NCBI GenBank assembly: GCA_965211775.1
Contig: OZ242974.1
Coordinates: 62,001-126,000 of the forward strand
DNA: 64,000 bases
Direction of reading: 5' to 3'
Source: Thiodiazotropha sp040506975
GTDB lineage: Bacteria > Pseudomonadota > Gammaproteobacteria > Chromatiales > Chromatiaceae
Shown: positions 53,621-63,324 of the stretch, in pieces
Layout of the letters: each line of letters opens with the position of its first letter
Numbering within the stretch: the stretch's first letter is position 1
Program-made: the position numbers and the translations under genes
Notes under the pieces: generated by a model
Told to the model about the DNA's origin: nothing
Seen by the model: only the letters and a program-made list of their open reading frames with translations
Databases searched by the model: none

Positions 53621-54055
53621 CTATTCCACTCCCTCAACATTGAGACCCATCTGCATGGCGCTGCCCGCAATGGTGCGGACCGCTGCATCCATATCCGCCG
53701 CAGTCAGGTCCGGCATCTTGGTTGTGGCAATCTCCTCAAGCTGCTGGCGGGTGACCGTGCCGACCTTTGTCGTGTTCGGGGTAGAGCTGCCCTTTTGCAG
53801 TCCCGCTGCCTTTTTCAGCAGCACAGCAGCAGGCGGCGTCTTGGTGATGAAACTGAAAGAGCGATCGCTGTAGACGGTGATCACCACGGGTATAGGCAAC
53901 CCCTTCTCCACGCTCTGGGTCTTCGCATTGAAGGCCTTGCAGAACTCCATGATATTCACGCCGTGCTGACCCAGGGCGGGACCAACCGGCGGACTCGGAT
54001 TCGCTTCACCAGCTTTCACTTGAAGCTTGATGTAAGCCATTATCTTCTTAGCCAT
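53621..54055 (-). CDS. rplK: 50S ribosomal protein L11
   Basis: 144 residues: MAKKIMAYIKLQVKAGEANPSPPVGPALGQHG is the standard N-terminal domain, shown by its PSPPVGPALGQHGVNIMEFC motif. The C-terminal domain binds the GTPase-associated centre of 23S rRNA and is needed for RelA activation. An 81-bp gap follows nusG and contains a hairpin. Confidence 0.98.
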   Translation of the reverse strand: MAKKIMAYIKLQVKAGEANPSPPVGPALGQHGVNIMEFCKAFNAKTQSVEKGLPIPVVITVYSDRSFSFITKTPPAAVLLKKAAGLQKGSSTPNTTKVGTVTRQQLEEIATTKMPDLTAADMDAAVRTIAGSAMQMGLNVEGVE

Positions 54056-54080
54056 GTTTACCTCTATTTTGGGTGCAAAC

Positions 54081-54101
54081 GCCTGGGACTCTCACCCAGG
54101 C
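54081..54101 (-). promoter_or_regulatory. Hairpin in the rplK leader
   Basis: GCCTGGG (54081-54087) and CCCAGGC (54095-54101) form a perfect 7-bp stem in the nusG-rplK gap, about 25 bases before the rplK start. In E. coli this leader contains the L1 repressor site, so a similar role is plausible but not shown. Confidence 0.45.
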
Positions 54102-54136
54102 TCCCCTATTTCACTATGAAAAATCTTTCAGGGTAA

Positions 54137-54670
54137 TCAGCCCTTCTCAACCTGGCCGAACTCCAGGTCCACCGGGGTTGAGCGACCGAAAATCAGTACG
54201 GACACCTTCAATCGGCTCTTGTCGTAGTCGACCTCCTCTACAACACCTGTGAAATCGTTGAAGGGCCCATCGATAACACGTACCACTTCGCCGGGTTCGA
54301 ACAGCACCTTTGGCCGGGGGTTTTCGACCCCCTCCTGTACCCGCTGCAAAATGGCATTCGCCTCCTTTTCGGAGATTGGCGCCGGACGGTCGCCGGTACC
54401 GCCGATAAATCCCATCACTTTCGGCACATCCTTGACCAGATGCCAGGTATCGTCGGTCATCTCCATCTGTACCAGCACATAGCCGGGAAAAAATTTGCGC
54501 TCACTTTTGCGCTGTTGGCCAGCACGCATCTCCACCACCTCTTCGGTAGGGACGAGAATGTCGCCAAATTTATCCTGCATGCCATAACGCTCAATACGCT
54601 CCTTGAGTGAACGCTGGACCTGGGATTCAAAGCCGGAGTAGGCATGGACCACATACCAATGCATTGCCAT
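54137..54670 (-). CDS. nusG: Transcription termination/antitermination factor NusG
   Basis: 177 residues. NGN domain: HWYVVHAYSGFESQVQRSLK ... RKFFPGYVLVQMEM; KOW domain: VVRVIDGPFNDFTGVVEEVD. It binds the polymerase clamp, raises processivity, and links to Rho or to S10 on the leading ribosome. GGAG lies before ATG 54670. Nine bases after secE, the conserved secE-nusG pair. Confidence 0.98.
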   Translation of the reverse strand: MAMHWYVVHAYSGFESQVQRSLKERIERYGMQDKFGDILVPTEEVVEMRAGQQRKSERKFFPGYVLVQMEMTDDTWHLVKDVPKVMGFIGGTGDRPAPISEKEANAILQRVQEGVENPRPKVLFEPGEVVRVIDGPFNDFTGVVEEVDYDKSRLKVSVLIFGRSTPVDLEFGQVEKG

Positions 54671-54679
54671 AACGTCTCC

Positions 54680-55054
54680 TTATCCAGTTCCGGTCAGCGC
54701 CTTGAGGATTGCGCTCAACATCATATCGAACAGCCAGAGTACGATACCCATGATCAGCACCATGACAAATACAATCAGGGTGGTCTGCATCGTCTCTTGG
54801 CGACTTGGCCAAACCACCTTGCGCACCTCGATCTTGGAGGAGGAGGCGAACTCCCATACGGTACGGCCCACTGCCGTCGTATAGGCGATAAATGAGGCCA
54901 CCCCTACCAGGGCCAGCAGACCCAAGACGCGCAAAAGTTGTGAATAGCTATCCAGGTAATAGAACCCGTAAATGCCGCTCACGATGATCCCCACCGCCAG
55001 CAGAAGCTTGACAGTGTCGAGACTCGATGCCTCTACCTGGGACTTCGAATTCAT
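54680..55054 (-). CDS. secE: Protein translocase subunit SecE
   Basis: 124 residues from ATG 55054, with three membrane helices like E. coli SecE (127). The conserved part is the amphipathic EFASSSKIEVRKVVWPSRQE followed by the last helix FVMVLIMGIVLWLFDMMLS, which clamps SecY. The frame to 55105 runs into the tRNA-Trp gene and is not used. It lies 21 bp after tRNA-Trp. Confidence 0.97.
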   Translation of the reverse strand: MNSKSQVEASSLDTVKLLLAVGIIVSGIYGFYYLDSYSQLLRVLGLLALVGVASFIAYTTAVGRTVWEFASSSKIEVRKVVWPSRQETMQTTLIVFVMVLIMGIVLWLFDMMLSAILKALTGTG

Positions 55055-55075
55055 AGTTCCGTATGCCGATATGTA

Positions 55076-55151
55076 TGGCAGGCCAAGAGGGAATCGAACC
55101 CCCAACCTGCGGTTTTGGAGACCGCTGCTCTACCAATTGAGCTATTGGCCT
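55076..55151 (-). tRNA. tRNA-Trp (anticodon CCA)
   Basis: 76 bases with encoded CCA. Acceptor stem AGGCCAA / TTGGCCT with discriminator G, D-arm AGCTCAATTGGTAGAGC, anticodon loop CTCCAAA, T-loop GGTTCGATTCC. Sits between tuf and secE as in E. coli. Confidence 0.98.
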
Positions 55152-55209
55152 TGAAAAAGTAAAAGCGGGGCGGGTCTTCGACCTACCCCGCAGACATCAA
55201 ATACCGAAT

Positions 55210-56400
<1,191 letters not shown>

Positions 56401-56465
56401 GAGCGCTCTCCAGGTTCTCTATTGTATAAAGATAAATTCGCGCGCTTCCGCACGCCGTCGTCAAA

Positions 56466-56541
56466 TGGAGCCCAGAAGCAGATTTGAACTGCCGACCTCA
56501 CCCTTACCAAGGGTGTGCTCTACCAACTGAGCTATCTGGGC
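56466..56541 (-). tRNA. tRNA-Thr (anticodon GGT)
   Basis: 76 bases with encoded CCA. Acceptor GCCCAGA / TCTGGGC, D-arm AGCTCAGTTGGTAGAGC, anticodon loop TTGGTAA, T-loop AGTTCAAATCT. It lies 65 bp before tuf. Confidence 0.98.
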
Positions 56542-56659
56542 AAAATTCTCCGTACAATCCCTTGCCACCCTCAGGGGCAAGCCCGCCGGGATCACAACGA
56601 GCAGCAGCACTGCAACCACAGCACTGCCGCCACCTGCACAATGAAGTACAGAATCATAT

Positions 56660-56733
56660 TGGAGCGGGTGATGGGAATCGAACCCACGTATTCAGCTTGG
56701 AAGGCTGAAGTTCTACCATTGAACTACACCCGC
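56660..56733 (-). tRNA. tRNA-Gly (anticodon TCC)
   Basis: 74 bases with encoded CCA. Acceptor GCGGGTG / CACCCGC, D-arm AGTTCAATGGTAGAAC, anticodon loop CTTCCAA, T-loop GGTTCGATTCC. Between tRNA-Tyr and tRNA-Thr, 118 bp before the latter. Confidence 0.97.
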
Positions 56734-56843
56734 GCAGCCAAGCGACGCTTCGCTCACCACAACCGCTAACCCTAAATTTTCTTAAGCCGGAGGGGCCGGA
56801 GGTTGTTCACGGCCTCCATTTTTCCTCTCCGTCAACGCCTTGA

Positions 56844-57179
56844 CGCGTTGTTCGAAGCCGCTTTCAGCGCCTTCGTCGAACCTCTTATCGGTCCGCATCC
56901 TCCCCCTGAAAAACTGTCCGGAGGACACTTCGAGTCACCTGGTCAATACCGCCAATTTCCCGATTTCACCTGGTGGAGGGGGGAGGATTACTCCAAGCCT
57001 TTGGCTTTCCGCCCTCCGGGCCAACGCGCCTCGCGCGTTGTTCGAAGCCGCTTTCAGCGCCTTCGTCGAACCTCTTATCGGTCCGCATCCTCCCCCTGAA
57101 AAACTGTCCGGAGGACACTTCGAGTCACCTGGTCAATACCGCCAATTTCCCGATTTCACCTGGTGGAGGGGGGAGGATT
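56844..57179. repeat. Perfect 146-bp direct repeat containing the tRNA-Tyr 3' end
   Basis: Bases 56844-56989 and 57034-57179 are identical over 146 bp at a period of 190 bp. Each unit ends with the last 19 bases of tRNA-Tyr (reading TGGTGGAGGGGGGAGGATT on the plus strand). Only the second unit continues into the complete tRNA; the first stops after the acceptor and part of the T-stem. The 44 bp between units are not shared. The region 56734-57160 contains no protein gene. Confidence 0.9.
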
Positions 57180-57245
57180 CGAACCTCCGAAGGCGGAGCC
57201 GTCAGATTTACAGTCTGATCCCTTTGGCCACTCGGGAACCCCTCC
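57161..57245 (-). tRNA. tRNA-Tyr (anticodon GTA)
   Basis: 85 bases, class II with a long variable arm, CCA encoded. Acceptor GGAGGGG / CCCCTCC, anticodon loop CTGTAAA, variable arm GGCTCCGCC type, T-loop GGTTCGAATCC. First gene of the tRNA-tuf transcript; the tRNA-Thr(TGT) that precedes it in E. coli is not present here. Confidence 0.97.
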
Positions 57246-57260
57246 AAGCGAGAGCCGGGC

Positions 57261-57289
57261 ATTCTGACGCCTAGGCCGAGCAAAGTCAA
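57261..57289 (-). promoter_or_regulatory. Promoter of the tRNA-Tyr/Gly/Thr-tuf operon
   Basis: On the minus strand -35 TTGACT (57289-57284), 17-bp spacer, -10 CAGAAT (57266-57261), then a GC-rich discriminator (GCCCGGC) as in stringently controlled stable-RNA promoters, 15 bases before tRNA-Tyr. The IS1595 copy begins only 22 bp upstream of the -35 box, target repeat included. Confidence 0.75.
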
Positions 57290-57311
57290 TACAACATTCC
57301 AAACAATTTTT

Positions 57312-58340
57312 CCTGATTACCCCTAAACCTCAGCCATTCTCAAGAGGCGATATGGCATAGGTGGAGTGCGAAGAGCGGCAAAAAGCAATCGTTCAATCAT
57401 GGCGGGTAAATCGAAACGGCGGTTAAACCGATATTCGAACTCAGCAAGATAACGCGACACATGTTTATCTCGAATCGCATGAAAAGTACCCAACAGACTG
57501 TTTTTGACATTACCCAACATCGTGTTTACCCATTTGAAGCACGAATACTGGACACTTTGGCGCCCACCACCCGTCACCATGGGGTTATGATGGCAATCAG
57601 CGGTTGTCACGCCACTAAAGCACCAAAGCCCATCGGTAAAGACTTCGCTGCCAGGCATCAAGCAGGAGCGGGCGTAGCGGGCGATTTCACGTTTGCGGAA
57701 GCCCCTTACACGACGCAGTTGAATTTTCATGGGCCTGCCGTCCCGCGTCGTCTCAACAGCAGCTACGAAAGGGATTTTGTTGCGCGACCCACGACCACGC
57801 TTACCGGCTTGCTCGCCTCCGAGATAAGCATCATCCAATTCGATGCGACCGGCCAGTTTTTTTCCACGCTCACGTTCCATCATCACCTGCATCAACTTAT
57901 GCTTGAGTCGCCAGGCCGTATTGTAGTTCACCCCGATTTCGCGGGAAAGTTGCAGCGCCGAGATACTTTTCTTGCGTTGGGTCAACAGATAGATCGCAAG
58001 AAACCACGTTCTCAGCGGCAGCTTGGTGCCATGGAAGATGCTGCCGGCGGTCAGGGAAGTCTGATGATGGCACTTGTGACATTGATATATCTGACGCTTT
58101 TTGAGTTCACAGCCTGTTGTGTTGCCGCACTCAGGGCAGACATAGCCCGTCGGCCAGCGCAAATCATACAATGCCTGTCGACACTGATCCTCGGTCCCAT
58201 ATTGTTCCAGAAAATCGTGCAAACCAAGACCTTTTTGAAATTGAATAGTATTTCTCGGCATGATGAAATCCTCTTTTATTCAGTAGGTTCCATTATGCTT
58301 GCACCACAGGCTCAATAGCTGAGCCTCATGAGTAATCAGG
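57312..58340 (-). mobile_element. IS1595-family element, copy 2
   Basis: 1029 bp, same ends as copy 1 at 18719-19747, with an exact 8-bp target duplication CAATTTTT at 57304-57311 and 58341-58348. Inserted just upstream of the tRNA-Tyr promoter, its transposase pointing toward the tRNA operon. Confidence 0.96.
57323..58261 (-). CDS. IS1595-family transposase (second copy)
   Basis: 312 residues with translation identical to the copy at 18730-19668: zinc ribbon with cysteines 42, 45, 61 and 64, helix-turn-helix, and the catalytic domain with IELDDAYLGGEQ and VFTDGLWCF. The frame is intact. Because it reads toward tRNA-Tyr, transcripts started in the element could run into the tRNA-tuf operon. 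Confidence 0.96.
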   Translation of the reverse strand: MPRNTIQFQKGLGLHDFLEQYGTEDQCRQALYDLRWPTGYVCPECGNTTGCELKKRQIYQCHKCHHQTSLTAGSIFHGTKLPLRTWFLAIYLLTQRKKSISALQLSREIGVNYNTAWRLKHKLMQVMMERERGKKLAGRIELDDAYLGGEQAGKRGRGSRNKIPFVAAVETTRDGRPMKIQLRRVRGFRKREIARYARSCLMPGSEVFTDGLWCFSGVTTADCHHNPMVTGGGRQSVQYSCFKWVNTMLGNVKNSLLGTFHAIRDKHVSRYLAEFEYRFNRRFDLPAMIERLLFAALRTPPMPYRLLRMAEV

Positions 58341-58555
58341 CAATTTTTTGTCTATTGCATAGGCCCGATATGGCGTATCCATGTCGACATCGAAAGATCC
58401 TCGTAACGGGATTGCAGCCGGGCATCCGGCGTGGCAACAGCAGCCTGCCTGCTTGGTGCACTTCTAGCTAAGGTTTGACGACACAGACATAAGGCGCCGG
58501 AAGCGCGAGAGAACACTTGCAGTGAGCGCAAATTACCTTTATTACTACTAAACAT

Positions 58556-60289
58556 ATGCATATCAACCAGCAAATCAAACAACTTCTGATTGTACCGTGC
58601 CTGCTGCTCTCCGCTTGCGCCAACAATACGATCAGCAGATTGGGACTTCCGGCCACAACGGATGAAGCGATAAAACAGACGCCGCAGACCTATGCCACAG
58701 ATGGTCTCAGCAGGGATCTGATCTACAACACCCTCACCGGTGAAATCGCCGCCCAGCGAGGACACGGCAAACTTGCCTTCGAGCACGCATTCCAGGCTGC
58801 CAAGGAGTCTCGGGATGAGGGTGCCGCGGAACGCGCGACAGGCCTTGGCCTACAGTCTAATATGCAGGACGCCGCACTGGAGGCGGCAACGCTGTGGGTT
58901 GAAATCTCACCAAACTCACTCAAGGCCCGCCAGATCGCATCAGTCCTCTATATTCGCAAGAATGAACTTAATAAGGCGATTCAAAACCTGCAAAAAGCGG
59001 TAGAAATCGCAAACAGTCATGGGCACTCCGGCTACCTCCAGGCAGCCGCCATTGCCGAAAAGTCTGCGGCACCCGATCAGGCGCTGCTCATCATGCAGCA
59101 GCTCGTCGATGAAGAGAGCCAGGACCCGAAGGCGTTTTACGCCCTCGCCTTGACCGCCAACCGCGCCAAACAGAACAATCTCGCGCTGAACTACATCGAC
59201 CGCTCCCTCGCACTCGATCCAGTGTCCACCCAAAGTCTGGTGCTCAAAACACAAACCATCATCTCAATGGAGCAAAAAGAGCAGGGGCTGGCGTTTATCG
59301 AGCAGGCATATCTCAATGCACCTGAAAATATCCAGTTGGGAAAAGCATACGCCAGATTGCTGCTTGAATTGAATAAGACAGAAGCGGCTCTCGGCATTTA
59401 TCAATCTCTCCATGAACAGGCTCCCGATGACAGCGACATCGCTTTTTCCCTTGGTATCATCAATCTGCAGCTGGAACGATATCAAGAGGCAAAGACTTAC
59501 CTGAAATCACTGGTCGATAAACGGAAGAAGCGCAATCAGGCCAGCTTCTACCTGGGGATGATCGCCGAGGAGGAGAAGGAACCAGGGCAGGCATTGGACT
59601 GGTATAGCCGGGTGGAAGGAAAAAATGTAATCGATGCACAGATTCGAATCGCCAAAATCCTGGCTGACCAGGGAAACCTGAATCAGGCCCGTGAAACACT
59701 GCAACGGCTTCGCATCACCCAGAGCGCACACGAGGTAAGATTCTATATCATAGAAGCTGAGCTGATGCGTGAGGCGAGGGATTATGAAACCGCCCATCAG
59801 ATATATACCAAGGCCCTGGATTTGTTTAAGGACAACACAGACCTGCTCTACGCCCGGGGGTTGAATGCGGCCGATTTGAAACGGATCGATCTGCTGGAGA
59901 ATGATCTACGTAAAATCCTCGCGTCCCAGCCGAAACACGCCGACGCTTTGAACGCTCTCGGCTATACCCTCGCCGATCAGACAGATCGTCTGGAAGAGGC
60001 CAAAGATTACATAGAGCAGGCCCTGGCACTGAAACCTGAGAGTCCCGCAATACTCGACAGCATGGGATGGGTCGAATTTCGCATGGGCAACCTGGAATCC
60101 GCTCTGGAGTTCCTCAACAAGGCTGCCACAATCAGCCCCGATGCCGAGATCGCTTCCCATCTGGGAGAGGTATTATGGCATTTAGGTCAGCAACAGCGCG
60201 CCATTGAGGTGTGGAATGCAGCCAATGAGCGCGATCCCGGTAATCGGTTTATCGATCCGGTCATGAAGCGCCTGGGCGTCAACAACTGA
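58556..60289 (+). CDS. Tetratricopeptide repeat lipoprotein
   Basis: 577 residues. A lipoprotein signal peptide (LLIVPCLLLSACANN) has its lipobox LSAC, so the mature protein begins at cysteine 21 and is membrane-anchored; the asparagines after it do not suggest inner-membrane retention. At least a dozen TPR units follow, for example PKAFYALALTANRAKQNNLA, ADALNALGYTLADQTDRLEE and PAILDSMGWVEFRMGNLESA. The place next to ispE, tRNA-Gln and prs is the place where lolB normally lies; lolB itself is absent here. TPR lipoproteins of this type are found beside lolB/ispE in many gammaproteobacteria; a role in envelope assembly is inference. Confidence 0.9.
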   Translation: MHINQQIKQLLIVPCLLLSACANNTISRLGLPATTDEAIKQTPQTYATDGLSRDLIYNTLTGEIAAQRGHGKLAFEHAFQAAKESRDEGAAERATGLGLQSNMQDAALEAATLWVEISPNSLKARQIASVLYIRKNELNKAIQNLQKAVEIANSHGHSGYLQAAAIAEKSAAPDQALLIMQQLVDEESQDPKAFYALALTANRAKQNNLALNYIDRSLALDPVSTQSLVLKTQTIISMEQKEQGLAFIEQAYLNAPENIQLGKAYARLLLELNKTEAALGIYQSLHEQAPDDSDIAFSLGIINLQLERYQEAKTYLKSLVDKRKKRNQASFYLGMIAEEEKEPGQALDWYSRVEGKNVIDAQIRIAKILADQGNLNQARETLQRLRITQSAHEVRFYIIEAELMREARDYETAHQIYTKALDLFKDNTDLLYARGLNAADLKRIDLLENDLRKILASQPKHADALNALGYTLADQTDRLEEAKDYIEQALALKPESPAILDSMGWVEFRMGNLESALEFLNKAATISPDAEIASHLGEVLWHLGQQQRAIEVWNAANERDPGNRFIDPVMKRLGVNN

Positions 60290-60297
60290 CTCATCCC

Positions 60298-61167
60298 ATG
60301 TCGGCGCGCAGTAGGTCTGACCAAAGCTCCGTCTATTTTGCACCCGCGAAACTGAACCTGATGCTGCGTATCACCGGCAGGCGCAGTGATGGCTATCATC
60401 AACTGCAGACCGTATTCCAATTCCTCGATATTCATGACCGGCTCCACATCAAAAAACGCGATGACAGCCAGATCATTCTACATGACGATGCAAGTGGCGT
60501 TTCACCGGCGGACAACCTCATTTATCGCGCGGCCCGACTGCTGCAATTGACCAGCGGTTCAGATCAAGGCGCTGAAATCACATTGGAAAAACACCTCCCC
60601 ATAGGTGGTGGACTTGGCGGGGGCAGTTCGGATGCAGCAACCACATTGATGGCCCTCAATCGCTTGTGGGGACTCTCGCTCAACCAGTCGGAGTTAAAAA
60701 AAATCGCCCTGACCCTTGGCGCGGATGTGCCCGTATTCATCCATGGCCATGCGGCATGGGCTGAAGGTATCGGTGAGGAATTGACCGATATCGACCTACC
60801 GGAGAAGTGGTATCTGCTACTGCAACCGCCATGTCACGTCTCCACCGCAGAGATATTCAACCAACCTGATTTGACACGCCACTCACCCCGGATCAAAATA
60901 CGCGCCTTTCTGCAGGGTGATTGTCGGAACGATTGTCTACCCGTGGTACGCAGACGCCACCCTGAAGTGGCGGAAGCATTGGATTGGCTGAACCAGTTTG
61001 CAGATGCCCGGCTTACCGGGACCGGCGCCTGTGTATTCGCCGCCTTTGCTGATCAGCGGCCGGCTCGCAACCTGCTTCAAAGGAAGCCGGCGAGTCTGAA
61101 AGGTTTTGTTGCGCGCGGGATCAACCGTTCCCCGCTATTGGAGTTACTCCAACCCGAACTGAGTTAA
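60298..61167 (+). CDS. ispE: 4-diphosphocytidyl-2-C-methyl-D-erythritol kinase
   Basis: 289 residues, GHMP kinase fold. FAPAKLNLMLRITGRRSDGYHQL holds the substrate-binding start; the ATP loop is PIGGGLGGGSSDAATTLMAL; LTGTGACVFAAF is the third motif. It phosphorylates CDP-methylerythritol in the non-mevalonate isoprenoid pathway. Eight bases after the TPR gene and one base before tRNA-Gln. Confidence 0.97.
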   Translation: MSARSRSDQSSVYFAPAKLNLMLRITGRRSDGYHQLQTVFQFLDIHDRLHIKKRDDSQIILHDDASGVSPADNLIYRAARLLQLTSGSDQGAEITLEKHLPIGGGLGGGSSDAATTLMALNRLWGLSLNQSELKKIALTLGADVPVFIHGHAAWAEGIGEELTDIDLPEKWYLLLQPPCHVSTAEIFNQPDLTRHSPRIKIRAFLQGDCRNDCLPVVRRRHPEVAEALDWLNQFADARLTGTGACVFAAFADQRPARNLLQRKPASLKGFVARGINRSPLLELLQPELS

Positions 61168-61168
61168 T

Positions 61169-61243
61169 TGGGGCGTCGCCAAGCGGTAAGGCACTGGGTT
61201 TTGATCCCAGCATTCGTAGGTTCGAATCCTGCCGCCCCAGCCA
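61169..61243 (+). tRNA. tRNA-Gln (anticodon TTG)
   Basis: 75 bases with encoded CCA. Acceptor TGGGGCG / CGCCCCA, D-arm GCCAAGCGGTAAGGC, anticodon loop TTTTGAT, T-loop GGTTCGAATCC. The ispE-tRNA-Gln-prs order is common in gammaproteobacteria. Confidence 0.98.
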
Positions 61244-61283
61244 TTTCATAGCAATCCACTGTTTGAAAAAGGGGATCAAAACC

Positions 61284-62237
61284 GTGCCTGCCACTGCCAT
61301 GATGGTCTTTTCCGGAAACGCCAACCCGGAACTGAGCGGTGAAATCGTAGCTCACCTCAGCCTCCCACTTGGAAAAATGCATGTCGGTCGTTTCAGCGAC
61401 GGCGAAGTCATGGCTGAAATCCATGAGAACGTACGGGGTCGCGATGTCTTCATCGTCCAGCCCACATCAGCGCCAACCAATGAAAACCTGATGGAACTGT
61501 TGGTGATGATCGATGCCATGCGCTGGTCGTCCGTCAAACGCATCACAGCAGTGATTCCCTACTTCGGTTATGCGCGACAGGACAGGCGCCCCCGTTCCGC
61601 ACGCGTGCCGATAACTGCCCGACTGGCAGCCAAGATGATCGGCGCTGCGGGCGCCGACCGGGTGTTGACTGTGGACCTGCATGCCGACCAGATCCAGGGC
61701 TTCTTCGATATCCCGGTTGACAATGTCTACGCATCCCCGATCCTGCTGGGCGATGTATGGCGTCAAAAACACCCGGATATCGTCGTCGTTTCTCCCGATG
61801 TAGGTGGCGTGGTCAGGGCGCGGGCGTTGGCAAAAAGGCTGGATGATGCGGAATTGGCGATCATCGATAAACGCCGGCCCAGGCCCAATGAAGCCAAGAT
61901 AATGAATATCATCGGCAATGTGGAGGGACGCAGTTGTATTCTTATCGATGATCTGGTCGACACCGCGGGGACTCTCTGTCAGGCCGCCACCGCACTCAAA
62001 GAGCACGGTGCGGCCAAGGTGGTGGCCTATTGTACACACCCGGTACTCTCCGGACCTGCCGTCTCCAATCTCAGCAACTCCCAGCTGGATGAACTGGTGG
62101 TTACGAATACGATTCCTCTCTCCGAAGAGGCCAAACTCTGCACGCCCATTCGCCAGGTGAGCATCGCGGAACTGCTTGCAGAAACGATGCGCCGCATTTC
62201 AAATGAGGAGTCCGTCAGCTCCCTGTTCATCGACTGA
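61284..62237 (+). CDS. prs: Ribose-phosphate pyrophosphokinase
   Basis: 317 residues from GTG 61284 (AGGGG nine bases upstream); TTG at 61263 is in frame but less likely. Makes PRPP from ribose 5-phosphate and ATP, feeding NadC and nucleotide synthesis. Motifs: FSGNANPELSGEIVAHL, FSDGEVMAEIHENVRGRDVF, YFGYARQDRR, VDLHADQIQGFFDIPVDN, and the PRPP loop CILIDDLVDTAGTL. Class I type. Confidence 0.98.
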   Translation: MPATAMMVFSGNANPELSGEIVAHLSLPLGKMHVGRFSDGEVMAEIHENVRGRDVFIVQPTSAPTNENLMELLVMIDAMRWSSVKRITAVIPYFGYARQDRRPRSARVPITARLAAKMIGAAGADRVLTVDLHADQIQGFFDIPVDNVYASPILLGDVWRQKHPDIVVVSPDVGGVVRARALAKRLDDAELAIIDKRRPRPNEAKIMNIIGNVEGRSCILIDDLVDTAGTLCQAATALKEHGAAKVVAYCTHPVLSGPAVSNLSNSQLDELVVTNTIPLSEEAKLCTPIRQVSIAELLAETMRRISNEESVSSLFID

Positions 62238-62591
62238 CCATGCACCACTGAATTCAAGCGACACATGCTCCTCCGGGGCAACTCGGTCCATTGACTTGGG
62301 TGCTGACAAATGCAACATATCCTGGCTGTCATCGACGAAACGCCCCTGAATCACTGTTTAGGCAACCCCGCCGGCTTTTTCCGCCCATCTGCCTTCCCAG
62401 CAGACAGCCAGCGCTCACCGCAGAGACAGTCATGGATAACCACCAAGAACCTGCGCCCTCGTTGACGGGACTGGAAATAAAAGCAAATTCTGTTAGAATC
62501 GCGCGTCCGCTGTGATACAGCGATATATCGCGTCGCTTTGGTCGCGAAACGACGCATCCACACACAGAAAACTACAGATACGGAGTCTGCC
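62238..62591 (+). other. prs-rplY intergenic region with a putative extended -10 promoter
   Basis: 354 bp without a supported gene. TGTTAGAAT at 62491-62499 is an extended -10 element (TG plus TAGAAT) that could drive rplY; no good -35 lies 17 bp upstream (TTGACG at 62462 is too far). No clear terminator for prs was found. Confidence 0.4.
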
Positions 62592-63227
62592 ATGTCTGCC
62601 AATTTTGAAATTAACGCTCAATCCCGGAGCGATTCAGGGAAAGGTGCGAGCCGCCGCCTGCGTCGTTCCGGCCTAGTGCCGGGTATCGTGTACGGCGCCC
62701 ACAAAAATCCGACCATGATCAGCGTTCCCCACAATGAACTTGTTCATTCGCTGGAGAACGAAGGGTTCTACGCAAATCTTTTAAACCTGAAACTCGGTGA
62801 AAAGACTGAACAGGTGGTGCTTAAGGACCTTCAACGCCACCCGGCCAAGCCTTTCCTTCTACATGTGGATTTTCAACGGATTCAGGCAGACGAGAAGATC
62901 CGGTTGCATGTCCCGATCCATTTTATCAACGAATCGACCTGCCCCGGCATCAAGGCTGGCGGCCAGGCGAGTCATGTGATGAGTGACATGGAGATCTCCT
63001 GTCTGCCCAAGGACCTGCCGGAGTTCATCGAGGTCGATATGGCCAACCTGGAGATGGGCACTGTATTGCATGCCTCCGAAGTCAAGCTGCCCGATGATGT
63101 CGATCTGATCACCCATGAAGGCAATGAGGATCCGATCGTGCTCACCATCCACACCGCCCACACCACCGAAGTCGAGCCGAGGGAAGAGGAGGAAGCCGGT
63201 GAGGGTGACGAGGAACCTGCGGAATAG
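62592..63227 (+). CDS. rplY: 50S ribosomal protein L25, general stress (Ctc) form
   Basis: 211 residues from ATG 62592 (GGAG upstream). The N-terminal 5S rRNA-binding part (NAQSRSDSGKGASRRLRRSGLVPGIVYG) is followed by the Ctc/TL5 beta domain (VPIHFINESTCPGIKAGGQA, SCLPKDLPEFIEVDMANLEMG) and an acidic tail EEEEAGEGDEEPAE-like. E. coli L25 has only the first domain. Ends with a G6/C6 hairpin downstream. Confidence 0.97.
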   Translation: MSANFEINAQSRSDSGKGASRRLRRSGLVPGIVYGAHKNPTMISVPHNELVHSLENEGFYANLLNLKLGEKTEQVVLKDLQRHPAKPFLLHVDFQRIQADEKIRLHVPIHFINESTCPGIKAGGQASHVMSDMEISCLPKDLPEFIEVDMANLEMGTVLHASEVKLPDDVDLITHEGNEDPIVLTIHTAHTTEVEPREEEEAGEGDEEPAE

Positions 63228-63237
63228 CTTGGGTCGA

Positions 63238-63260
63238 AGGGGGGACTTGAGCACCCCCCT
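63238..63260 (+). terminator. Hairpin after rplY
   Basis: AGGGGGG (63238-63244) pairs with CCCCCCT (63254-63260) around a 9-base loop, 11 bp after the rplY stop. The downstream sequence (ATTCGC) lacks a T-run, so it may be only a partial terminator before pth. Confidence 0.45.
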
Positions 63261-63324
63261 ATTCGCATACGACCGGCAGCCTACTGCCGCATAACAGTAA
63301 TGGACCGGTCAAGCGGATAGTATA

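Noticed and set aside
52820..54136. Plus-strand open frame of 438 codons opposite rplA and rplK
   Set aside because: Shadow of highly conserved ribosomal protein genes; crosses two real gene junctions.
56844..57179. Possible CRISPR-like array
   Set aside because: Only two long units with a single 44-bp spacer and a tRNA fragment; this is a segmental duplication, and no other regularly spaced repeats were seen in the window.
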